18,028 nucleotides of DNA from assembly GCA_035604635.1 (NCBI GenBank), contig DATNIC010000188.1, forward strand, positions 1 to 18,028, in the 5' to 3' direction. Source of the DNA: DATNIC01 sp035604635 (lineage in GTDB: Bacteria > Vulcanimicrobiota > Vulcanimicrobiia > Vulcanimicrobiales > Vulcanimicrobiaceae). Shown here piece by piece: positions 8,538-14,837 of this stretch; positions within the stretch are counted from its first letter, which is position 1, and each line of letters opens with the position of its first letter. The position numbers and the translations under genes are program-made. The notes under the pieces are model-generated. The model had not been told where the DNA came from and did not search any database. It saw nothing but the letters and a program-made list of their open reading frames with translations.

Positions 8538-8673
8538 GTTAAAATCCTCTCCACCACAATTGTTGTTACGGGCCCCCTCGGGGTACCTTGCCCGAGCAAC
8601 ACGTCGAAGGGCCCGAAGGCGTGGGGGCCCCACGAAGTGGGGGGTGCGGAGCCCTGGGCGAAGCACCTTTAGA
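8538..8673. promoter_or_regulatory. Hairpin-rich divergent intergenic region
   Basis: This 136-nt spacer separates the divergent aldehyde dehydrogenase and decarboxylase genes. It holds the palindrome ACAATTGT (8556-8563) near the dehydrogenase start, then a very GC-rich part with three stems: CTCGGG/CCCGAG (8577-8582 and 8591-8596), CCCCAC/GTGGGG (8628-8633 and 8637-8642, 3-nt loop) and GGTGC/GCACC (8643-8647 and 8663-8667). The pentamer CGAAG recurs four times (8605, 8614, 8633, 8659). The last stem ends 6 nt before the decarboxylase ATG. No protein gene fits here. A leader RNA, an attenuator or a palindromic intergenic repeat are the options. Confidence 0.5.
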
Positions 8674-10275
8674 ATGATTATCGAGCCGCTGGCGCGTACG
8701 GCATCCGTCCGCGAGGTCACGATCGATCTCATGCGCCAGCTCGGGATGACGACGATTTTCGGCAATCCCGGCTCGACCGAATTGCGCTTCCTCAAAGATT
8801 GGCCCGAGGACTTCACCTACGTTATGGGCTTGCACGAAGGCTGCTCGGTCGCGATGGCCGACGCGTTCGCGCAGATCACGGGGAATGCCGCGTTCGTAAG
8901 CCTGCATTCGGCGGGCGGCCTCGGCAACGCGATGGGGACGATCTACACCGCCTATCGCAATCAGGCGCCGCTCGTCATCATGGCAGGCCAGCAGACGCGC
9001 GCGATGCTGATGATGGATCCTTTCTTGTTCGCGCAAGATGCCGCCGAGTTTCCGCGTCCATACGTGAAGTGGAGCATCGAGCCGCCGCGCGCCGAGGACG
9101 TCCCGGTCGCAATTGCGCGCGCGTACTACGTCGCGATGCAGCGCCCGTTCGGGCCGACCTTCGTCTCGATCCCGGAAGACGATTGGGACCGCAGCGTGAA
9201 CGCGTTAGGCGTGCGGCGCATTTACGCGAATTTCGTCGCCGACGATGCGGCGCTCGACGCGCTGATTGCCGCGTTCGATGCGAGTCATTCACCGGCGCTC
9301 GTCGTGGGTTCGGGCGTCGACCGCGACGGGGCGGCCGACGCCGTGGTCGCGCTTGCCGAGCGCACCGGTGCGCGCGTCTTCGCGAGCGCGCTTGCGAGCC
9401 GTTGCAACTTCCCCGAGGCGCACCCGTCGTTCGCCGGCGCGCTCCCGCGGATCCGCAGCGGGGTCGTCGAGCGCCTTCGCGGGCACGATCTCGTCGTCGT
9501 CTTGGGCGCGCCGGTCTTCAACTATCACATTCACGCTGAGGGTCCGTTCATCGAGCCCGAGACGACGGTCTTCCAGCTCACCGACGATGCGAATGCGGCG
9601 TCATGGGCAACCGTCGGGACCAGCATCATCACGTCGCTGCGTCCCGCACTGGAGCGCATCCTCCCGCGTCTGCGCCCGGCAGCGCGACCTGCGATGTCCA
9701 AGCCGCACCAAGTGGAACGCATCGCCCCGGGCAACGTCATCACGATCGAATACTTGCTGCAATCGATCGCAGAGACGTTGCCGAGCGATGCGCTGATCGC
9801 TGAGGAAGCTCCGTCCACCCACACGGTCCTGCACGACTATCTCCCGATGCGGCCCGGAGCGTACTTTTCCGCGGCAAGTGGGAGCCTCGGCTACGGACTC
9901 CCGGCGGCCGTCGGCTGCGCGCTCGCGGCGCCGGACCGTCGCATCGTCGCGATCATCGGCGACGGTTCGAGCTACTACTCTATCCAGGGCATTTGGACCG
10001 CCGTCGAGCACCGCTTGCCGATCACGTTCATCATCGTGAACAATGGCGGCTACGGCGCAATGAAAGCGTTCGCGCAGCAGTATGGCTCGAAACGATCGCC
10101 GAGCTTCGACATCGAACACGTCGACTTCGTGGCGCTCGGAAAAGGCTTCGGTGCTCCCGGAATGCGCGTCGAGCGCGCCGCCGACTTGGTTGCGACGTTG
10201 CGCGAGGCCCATCGTTCGACGGGCCCGGTGCTCGTCGACGTGATCGTGGAGTCGACAGTCAAAGAGCTGTATTAG
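8674..10275 (+). CDS. mdlC: Benzoylformate decarboxylase (ThDP-dependent)
   Basis: Decarboxylates a 2-keto-2-arylacetate such as benzoylformate to the aldehyde and CO2. In this 533-aa protein the order is the PYR domain, a middle domain and the PP domain. Residues match those recalled for Pseudomonas putida MdlC: Ser34 (its Ser26), Glu55 (Glu47, cofactor activation), His78 (His70) and His285 in VFNYHIH (His281). The ThDP/Mg motif starts at GDGSSYYS (429-436) and ends at NN (456-457). HSAGGLGNAMG and AGQQTRAM also fit this branch better than acetolactate synthase. The ATG is 6 nt after a hairpin and has no Shine-Dalgarno. It diverges from the aldehyde dehydrogenase gene, and its stop overlaps the convergent binding-protein stop by 4 nt. 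A related aryl-keto-acid decarboxylase is possible. Confidence 0.92.
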   Translation: MIIEPLARTASVREVTIDLMRQLGMTTIFGNPGSTELRFLKDWPEDFTYVMGLHEGCSVAMADAFAQITGNAAFVSLHSAGGLGNAMGTIYTAYRNQAPLVIMAGQQTRAMLMMDPFLFAQDAAEFPRPYVKWSIEPPRAEDVPVAIARAYYVAMQRPFGPTFVSIPEDDWDRSVNALGVRRIYANFVADDAALDALIAAFDASHSPALVVGSGVDRDGAADAVVALAERTGARVFASALASRCNFPEAHPSFAGALPRIRSGVVERLRGHDLVVVLGAPVFNYHIHAEGPFIEPETTVFQLTDDANAASWATVGTSIITSLRPALERILPRLRPAARPAMSKPHQVERIAPGNVITIEYLLQSIAETLPSDALIAEEAPSTHTVLHDYLPMRPGAYFSAASGSLGYGLPAAVGCALAAPDRRIVAIIGDGSSYYSIQGIWTAVEHRLPITFIIVNNGGYGAMKAFAQQYGSKRSPSFDIEHVDFVALGKGFGAPGMRVERAADLVATLREAHRSTGPVLVDVIVESTVKELY

Positions 10276-11237
10276 GCCTTCGGCGCTCTCCAGATCATTT
10301 GGCTCACGGGGACGGAACGATCGATCAAGGCGTAGCGCAACGCGAGATCGAGGACGGGGACGAGCTGCGTCGGATCGAGATCGAGACCGTACCTGGCACG
10401 GACCATCTTGTCGGCGACTTCCTCGGTGACGCGCGTATGCTTTGCGAGCATCTTTGCCGACTCGGCATGATGCGAGTTCGCCCATTGCGATCCCTCACGA
10501 ACCGCGGCGACCCACTTCGCTGCCACGTCAGCATGCGTGCTCAGCCAGTTCTCGTTTGCGAACCAGCCCAGGAGCATGAAGCGTGGTGCAATGCCGTCGA
10601 ACGCGATCCCGATCTGCTTGCCCACGTTTTGATTCGCGGTACTGAACGGCTCGGTCGGAAAGATGATGTCGGCGCGATTCTGTTCGAGCGCTCCGCCCAT
10701 CGCGGGGAACGGAATCTCGACGAACTTGATCGTCTTCGAGTCGCCGCCATAGCGGTCGACCCAGCCCTTTGCCTCGAGCTCTTGCAGATCGCGCAACCCA
10801 TTGATCGCGATCGTCTTGCCGTTCATGTCGGCGCCCGATTTGATCGGCGAATCTTTCCGGACCATGACGATGTCGGTCTGCTTCGGCGCCGGGACGACGA
10901 CCGCGGCAGGGGCGATGTATCTGAACGGCAGGCCGCGCAGGCGTGCGGCGCCGATCGTCGCGACGTTCGAGATCCCGATTTCGAGCGCGCCCCCGGCGAC
11001 AGCTTGCGCAAGGACGGGCCCGCTGGCCATGGGCTGCAGTTGGACGTCGAGTCCCGCCTTCGTGAACAGCCCGAGGTCGGCGGTGTAAAAAACGTTCCCC
11101 GAGACGTCGACCGGGATGACACCGACTCTGACGACCGTCAGCGCTTGGGCCCGCACGATGGCTGGGAACCCGGCGATGGCCGGTGCGGCGATCGCGCCGC
11201 TTAGGGCGCGAAGGGCACGAGAACGCGACAGGTGCAT
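10272..11237 (-). CDS. Secreted NMT1/SsuA-type ABC substrate-binding protein
   Basis: A 321-aa periplasmic or surface solute-binding protein of the nitrate/sulfonate/taurine/thiamine-precursor (NMT1/THI5-like) fold. A Sec signal peptide is visible: basic residues at 5-10, a hydrophobic stretch, and likely cleavage near VRA-QA (around residue 30). The mature part begins with the usual strand and VFYTADLGLFTKAGLDV (49-65), then QAVAGGALEIGISN and a middle segment DMNGKTIAINGL. The ATG at 11237 has the strong site AGGAG 6-7 nt upstream; the frame stays open to 11375, but that extension lacks signal-peptide character. No ABC permease or ATPase is adjacent, so it is an orphan. The ligand cannot be told; an aromatic acid would suit the neighbours. 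Confidence 0.85.
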   Translation of the reverse strand: MHLSRSRALRALSGAIAAPAIAGFPAIVRAQALTVVRVGVIPVDVSGNVFYTADLGLFTKAGLDVQLQPMASGPVLAQAVAGGALEIGISNVATIGAARLRGLPFRYIAPAAVVVPAPKQTDIVMVRKDSPIKSGADMNGKTIAINGLRDLQELEAKGWVDRYGGDSKTIKFVEIPFPAMGGALEQNRADIIFPTEPFSTANQNVGKQIGIAFDGIAPRFMLLGWFANENWLSTHADVAAKWVAAVREGSQWANSHHAESAKMLAKHTRVTEEVADKMVRARYGLDLDPTQLVPVLDLALRYALIDRSVPVSQMIWRAPKA

Positions 11238-11241
11238 AAGA

Positions 11242-11288
11242 GGCTCCTCTCTTGTTGCCGCCCTGTTGCACGGGGCGGCCAAGGAGCC
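11242..11288 (-). promoter_or_regulatory. Nested hairpin covering the binding-protein Shine-Dalgarno
   Basis: On the transcript of the binding-protein gene, GGCTCCT (11288-11282) is complementary to AGGAGCC (11248-11242), which contains the Shine-Dalgarno. Inside it, GCCGCCC (11279-11273) pairs with GGGCGGC (11263-11257) around a 9-nt loop, CGTGCAACA. The internal loop is 2 nt on one side and 8 nt on the other. The ATG is at 11237. This geometry would block ribosome access when folded, as in a translational riboswitch, thermosensor or protein-bound leader. I do not recognise a known riboswitch class in it. Confidence 0.5.
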
Positions 11289-11310
11289 CTTGATGAGCGC
11301 CCGATAACGC

Positions 11311-11508
11311 CTAGGGGCGCGTCGCGCCCGAGTCGCGACGGTCGTGCGCGCCCATCGTTCCATGCATCGTCGCATGGCGCGGGCACCATCGTACCTCGCT
11401 GAGCTTGCCGTTCCTGGTCACTGAGAGGCAACCGCAGCTCAATGAAAACGTTTGCGCTTCCTCGAGTTCAATGTATGGGGCCCGGTCGAGAGTCTGAGAG
11501 TCGGCCAT
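11311..11508 (-). CDS. Possible small Cys-rich protein
   Basis: A 65-aa open frame starting with ATG in a stretch otherwise without genes. The central part has SLSCGCLSV (residues 22-30) and VRWCPRHATMHG, that is CxC followed by CPxH about 18 residues later, a pattern common in small zinc-binding proteins. Third codon positions are GC-rich, but less than in the neighbouring genes. A weak AAGG lies about 12 nt before the ATG. The last codons run through the palindrome GGGCGCGTCGCGCCC (11315-11329). The gene is unsupported beyond this; a chance frame is the alternative. Confidence 0.4.
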   Translation of the reverse strand: MADSQTLDRAPYIELEEAQTFSLSCGCLSVTRNGKLSEVRWCPRHATMHGTMGAHDRRDSGATRP

Positions 11509-11526
11509 GACAACCCATCCCTTCAG

Positions 11527-11541
11527 CGCTCATCCTGAGCG
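11527..11541. repeat. Small hairpin resembling a widespread intergenic repeat core
   Basis: CGCTCA and TGAGCG form a 6-bp stem around TCC at 11527-11541. The context CATCCTGAGCGAA resembles the core of a dispersed CATCCTGAGCGAAG-type intergenic repeat that I recall from many bacterial genomes, here in a degenerate form. It lies in the gap between the M16 protease end and the small Cys-rich frame. Apart from this hairpin I see nothing in 11509-11596. Confidence 0.35.
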
Positions 11542-11596
11542 AACCGCCGCCTCCGTGTCCGAATATGATGCAACAAGCAAGTCAGAATTGCAATGG

Positions 11597-14263
11597 CTAT
11601 TTGGCTTGTTCGGGACCCTGCACGACGCGGACGAAATCGTTCGGGCGGATCCATCTAGCGATCGCTTGCTGCACGTCCGCGGGGCCGGCCGCAAGCTCAC
11701 GCCGCGCGCTGATATAGCCTTGATCGAGCGGCAGACCCTCCGACGCGTTGCCCAACAGCTCGCCGGCGATCCCGGTAACGCTTTGGATGCGCAGCGGCAG
11801 CGAGGCCATCAACAAAGCCTTGGCCCTGTTCAGTCGCTGCAGGGGTAACTGAGCGGTTTGCAGCTGCCGAACGTCATCGAGCGCGAGCGCTTGGGCACGG
11901 TCGACGTCCCCCGGCGCAGAACCGTAGTTGATGCTGAACGTCGAACGCGTCTTGCCGATGTTCAACGAACCTCCGACGCTGTAGACGAGGCCGTTGACGA
12001 CGCGCAGATCGTGATAGAGCATCGACGCGAACGTTCCGCCGCTCAACACGGTGTTCGCAACGCGCAAGGCCGCGACGTCTGCGTCGCCGCGGCGCAGCTG
12101 CAGGGTTTGGGCGAGGGTGACGGACGACTGGACGCGTCCGAACGCCGGGATCGTGAACGCCGCCGCCGCGTTGTTGGGGACCGGTGAGGGATCGAGCAAC
12201 GGAGCAGGGCCGTTCGCCTTCCAAGCGCCGAACCAACGCTCGACGACCGCACGTGCTCGAGCGGGCGTCACGTTGCCGACGACGACGATCGTCGCGAGAT
12301 CGGGGCGGTAGGCCGAGGCGTACCACGCTTTCACGTCGTCGAGCGTGATCTGATCGATCGATGCGGCAGTCACGCGGCGGCGCGCGGGATCGCCCGCGGG
12401 ATAGAGCGCGTTTGCCAGCGCAACGCTCGCGAGATACGAGGGACTGTGTTCACGCGCCTGTGCGCTGCGATACGCCCGCGACTTCACGACATCGAAGGAG
12501 CTCTGCGGCAGCGCGGGATGCAGCTCGCCGTCCGCGAGCAGCTGAATCCCGCGCTCGAACTGCGGCGCGACGACGCTGAGCGAGAAGCTCAGCCCCGTAT
12601 CGACGTTGGCAGCGATGGCGTCGAGCTGTCGCGCAAAAGCGACCCGATCGTACGTCGCCGTCCCGTACGACATCAACGACGAGGTCAATTCTGCAACGCC
12701 TTCACGGTTCGGCGGCTCTTCGAGGCTGGGATTGTTGCGAATCAGCCCGCGGACGGTCACGGTATCGCTGATGCTTTCGGGTTGCACGATCAGCTTGATC
12801 CCGTTCGAGAGCGTCATCGCGGTCGGGTGAAGCGTTTGCTGCGGGACGCGAATGTTCGTGAGTAGACCGCGCGCCCAGCTCGGCAGCTGCGTCCCCTCTT
12901 GCGGAGTCACCGCATTGTTCTCGGGCGCGCCCGGTCCGCCGCTTTGATCGGCGGCAGCGTTCGCTGCAGGGCTCGCGCTGCTCACCGTTTTCGGGACGGC
13001 GTACGCGCTCGTCGCGGTCGCGTTCATGAGGTACGTCCGCAGGACGCGGTTCACGTCGGCCGGCGTGACGCGCCGAATCGCCGCGAGGTCGTCGTCAGGC
13101 GTGCGATGCTCGACGGCCAGCGCTTGGCTCCATTCACGCGCAAGCCCGGAGGCGGAGTTCCGCGCGAACTGCGCGCGTGCAATGGCGCGCTGCTTCGCCG
13201 CCTCGATGAGATCGGATGGGACGCCGTGGGCACGATAGCCGTCGACGACGCCTCGTAGATCGGCGAGCGCGTTCTGCGGATCGACGGTGGCATTTACGGA
13301 AACGTCGACCGACGCCATCCCCGCTTTGGGATAAGCTTGCGCATCGGCCGACGCGCTGATCGCCTTTCCGGCGGCGACCAAGGCATAGAGATCACCGCGC
13401 CGGTTGTTGAGCGCGCCGATCAGGATTTTGGACGCAGCGTAGTCCGGGCTCTCATAGCCCGGAAATCGGTACGCGACAAACGCCTCGGTTTGCGATTGAT
13501 CGGTTTGATCGCTGAACGTCGCCGGCGTAAGCGGTTGCAAGTGAACCGGCTTGCGCGCGGGCAACTTCGCGGCCGGGATCGAGCCGAACAGCGCGCGGAT
13601 TTTCGCGATCGCCTGCTGCGGATCGACATCGCCCGCGATCACGTAGATCGCGTTGTTCGGATGGTACCAAGTGCGATAAAACGCCTGCAGTTGCGGCGCG
13701 TTGATCTGATTGCCGAAGCTCTCGAGCGTCCCCAGCCCCTCGTCGGCGTACGGAGTCCCCTCGAAGAGATGGTGCAGCACCTGCACGTAGAGCCGATAGC
13801 CGGCGTCGCTGTTGTCTCGCGTCACCTCTTGCTCGATCGCTCCGCGCTCCTGGTCCCAGAGCGGCTGTGACATGAGGAGTTCGCGCGCGCGCGACGCCTC
13901 GAGATGAAGCGCGATATCGAGATCCCGCGAAGGCACGGTGAAGAAATACTGGGTGATCTCGCTCTGCGTGTTCGCGTTGTAGCTTCCGCCGACGATTGCC
14001 GTAATCTCCGCGAATTGCGACGCCGATAGGGTCTTGCTCCCGCGGAACATCATGTGCTCGCTGGCATGCGCCAGGCCCGTGATCGACTCGTCATCCGCGC
14101 CGGCTTGGTAGTTCAGGAAGGTCGAGACGACCGGCGCAAGCCGATCGCGCAAGACGACGATACGCAACCCGTTGGAAAGCGTTGCCTTGGTCACTTCGAT
14201 GGGCCGGGACGGCGGCGCAGAGGCCGCCGGAACCGCGACGGCCAGCGTGACCAGCACCGCCAA
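11597..14263 (-). CDS. Two-domain M16 family zinc metallopeptidase
   Basis: An 888-aa exported protease of the pitrilysin/M16 family with two fused halves. The first half carries the inverted zinc motif HASEH (66-70), with Glu146 at the usual 76-residue distance as third ligand. The second half (from about residue 475, LHPTAMTLSNGIKLIVQ) lacks HxxEH but keeps the Arg/Tyr pair in YHDLRVVNGLVYSVGG, as expected for the non-metal partner domain. The two are joined by an Ala/Pro/Gly-rich linker (around 430-460). The N terminus is a hydrophobic export signal ending PAASA. The TTG at 14263 (or the GTG at 14257) is the only usual start, and neither has a Shine-Dalgarno. The gene lies directly behind the HU terminator. 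Peptide clearance in the periplasm is likely. Confidence 0.9.
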   Translation of the reverse strand: MAVLVTLAVAVPAASAPPSRPIEVTKATLSNGLRIVVLRDRLAPVVSTFLNYQAGADDESITGLAHASEHMMFRGSKTLSASQFAEITAIVGGSYNANTQSEITQYFFTVPSRDLDIALHLEASRARELLMSQPLWDQERGAIEQEVTRDNSDAGYRLYVQVLHHLFEGTPYADEGLGTLESFGNQINAPQLQAFYRTWYHPNNAIYVIAGDVDPQQAIAKIRALFGSIPAAKLPARKPVHLQPLTPATFSDQTDQSQTEAFVAYRFPGYESPDYAASKILIGALNNRRGDLYALVAAGKAISASADAQAYPKAGMASVDVSVNATVDPQNALADLRGVVDGYRAHGVPSDLIEAAKQRAIARAQFARNSASGLAREWSQALAVEHRTPDDDLAAIRRVTPADVNRVLRTYLMNATATSAYAVPKTVSSASPAANAAADQSGGPGAPENNAVTPQEGTQLPSWARGLLTNIRVPQQTLHPTAMTLSNGIKLIVQPESISDTVTVRGLIRNNPSLEEPPNREGVAELTSSLMSYGTATYDRVAFARQLDAIAANVDTGLSFSLSVVAPQFERGIQLLADGELHPALPQSSFDVVKSRAYRSAQAREHSPSYLASVALANALYPAGDPARRRVTAASIDQITLDDVKAWYASAYRPDLATIVVVGNVTPARARAVVERWFGAWKANGPAPLLDPSPVPNNAAAAFTIPAFGRVQSSVTLAQTLQLRRGDADVAALRVANTVLSGGTFASMLYHDLRVVNGLVYSVGGSLNIGKTRSTFSINYGSAPGDVDRAQALALDDVRQLQTAQLPLQRLNRAKALLMASLPLRIQSVTGIAGELLGNASEGLPLDQGYISARRELAAGPADVQQAIARWIRPNDFVRVVQGPEQAK

Positions 14264-14276
14264 AACGGCGGCAGAG

Positions 14277-14307
14277 AAAAAAGTCCCGCGTGAGCGGGAC
14301 TTTTTTT
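14277..14307 (-). terminator. Strong bidirectional intrinsic terminator after the HU gene
   Basis: GTCCCGC (14283-14289) and GCGGGAC (14294-14300) form a perfect stem with a 4-nt loop, flanked by six A (14277-14282) and seven T (14301-14307). The A and T runs extend the stem to 13 bp and provide the U-tract on either strand. On the reverse strand it starts 16 nt after the HU stop codon, so it is the HU terminator. No gene on the forward strand ends close enough to need it. Confidence 0.9.
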
Positions 14308-14322
14308 CGATCGAGGGCAGCC

Positions 14323-14703
14323 TCAGCGGCGTGCCTTACGCGCGGGTGCTTTCTTCTTCGCCGCAGCTTTGCGCACCGGTGCTTTCTTCTTCGCAGACGA
14401 CTTCTTCGCGCTGCCGGGGCGACGCTTCGCCGTCCCGACGGCTTCCTTCAACGCGCGTCCTGCGAGAAACCGCAGCACCTTCTTCGCCGGGATCTTCACC
14501 GGCTCGCCCGTCATCGGATTGCGCCCGATGCGCGCCGCGCGGTCGCGCACCTTGAACTGACCGAAAGGCGTTAGTTGAACTTTGTCTCCGGTCTTGAGAA
14601 CGTCTGTTATCTTATCGAGCATCCCTGTGACCAGCTCGTCGACCTGCCTGCGCGGCATCCCGAATTCCTCAGCGAGTTCCCGCACCAGCTCCGATTTTCT
14701 CAT
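14323..14703 (-). CDS. hup: HU-family DNA-binding protein with basic tail
   Basis: A nucleoid-associated protein that bends and compacts DNA as a dimer. Residues 1-90 are the HU/IHF fold: MRKSELVREL at the start, LTPFGQFKVRDRAARIGRNP (44-63) with the DNA-binding arm, and TGEPVKIPAKKVLRFLAGRALKEAV to 89. Residues 91-126 form a Lys/Ala/Pro/Arg tail with two near-copies of KKKAPxRKA, like the histone-H1-like tails of mycobacterial HupB. The ATG has AAAGG about 5 nt upstream. It is transcribed divergently from the epimerase-like gene and closed by a strong terminator. Confidence 0.96.
   Translation of the reverse strand: MRKSELVRELAEEFGMPRRQVDELVTGMLDKITDVLKTGDKVQLTPFGQFKVRDRAARIGRNPMTGEPVKIPAKKVLRFLAGRALKEAVGTAKRRPGSAKKSSAKKKAPVRKAAAKKKAPARKARR
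14345..14394 (-). repeat. 33-bp tandem unit in the HU tail
   Basis: The 17-bp sequence GGTGCTTTCTTCTTCGC (plus-strand reading) occurs at 14345-14361 and again at 14378-14394, 33 bp apart. This is exactly 11 codons, and it encodes the repeated KKKAPVRKAAA / KKKAPARKARR of the basic tail. Tail length could change by slippage or recombination between these units. Confidence 0.85.
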
Positions 14704-14724
14704 TCGTCCCTTTCGCTTGAATCT

Positions 14725-14742
14725 CGGCTTTCAAACAAGCCG
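14725..14742 (-). promoter_or_regulatory. Hairpin in the HU 5' leader
   Basis: CGGCTT (14725-14730) and AAGCCG (14737-14742) form a perfect 6-bp stem with a 6-nt loop, 22 nt upstream of the HU start codon and inside its probable leader. It does not cover the Shine-Dalgarno. It may be a stability element or a protein site; its role is unknown. Confidence 0.4.
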
Positions 14743-14773
14743 CGTTAGATCGTCCTATACGAGAAAATGGCCA

Positions 14774-14827
14774 AAAATACTGCTTCCGCGGGGATTTTTG
14801 CAAGGGAGGATTCGACGGGGGTACAAT
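14774..14827. promoter_or_regulatory. Divergent promoters sharing a palindromic -35 (HU / epimerase-like)
   Basis: TTGCAA at 14798-14803 is its own reverse complement. To the right, after 18 nt, is TACAAT (14822-14827) as a -10 for the forward gene, whose GTG at 14838 lies only 10 nt beyond. To the left, after 18 nt on the reverse strand, is TATTTT (14779-14774) for the HU gene, giving a leader of about 60 nt. The forward -10 is the stronger; the reverse one is a weaker match. TATAGG at 14759-14754 is an alternative reverse -10 without a good -35. Confidence 0.5.
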
Positions 14828-14837
14828 CCCCACGGGC

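Noticed and set aside
7993..8673. Long forward open frame leading into the decarboxylase (would give a 760-aa protein)
   Set aside because: It is antisense to the aldehyde dehydrogenase and translates to low-complexity Ser/Ala/Arg sequence; the decarboxylase family length and N terminus fit the ATG at 8674.
8538..8816. N-terminal extension of the aldehyde dehydrogenase frame
   Set aside because: It crosses the hairpin-rich spacer and runs antisense to the decarboxylase start; the ATG at 8537 has a good ribosome binding site and gives the family length.
11238..11340. TPP or SAM riboswitch upstream of the NMT1-type binding protein
   Set aside because: The conserved TPP core (CUGAGA plus the later GAU-rich part) and the SAM-I core were not found; only a generic nested hairpin is supported.
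11238..11375. 46-residue N-terminal extension of the binding protein
   Set aside because: It is Arg-rich without signal-peptide character; the ATG at 11237 has AGGAG at good spacing and begins a proper signal peptide.
11507..11848. 113-aa forward open frame upstream of and within the protease end
   Set aside because: Most of it is antisense to the M16 protease, and no motif or ribosome binding site supports it.
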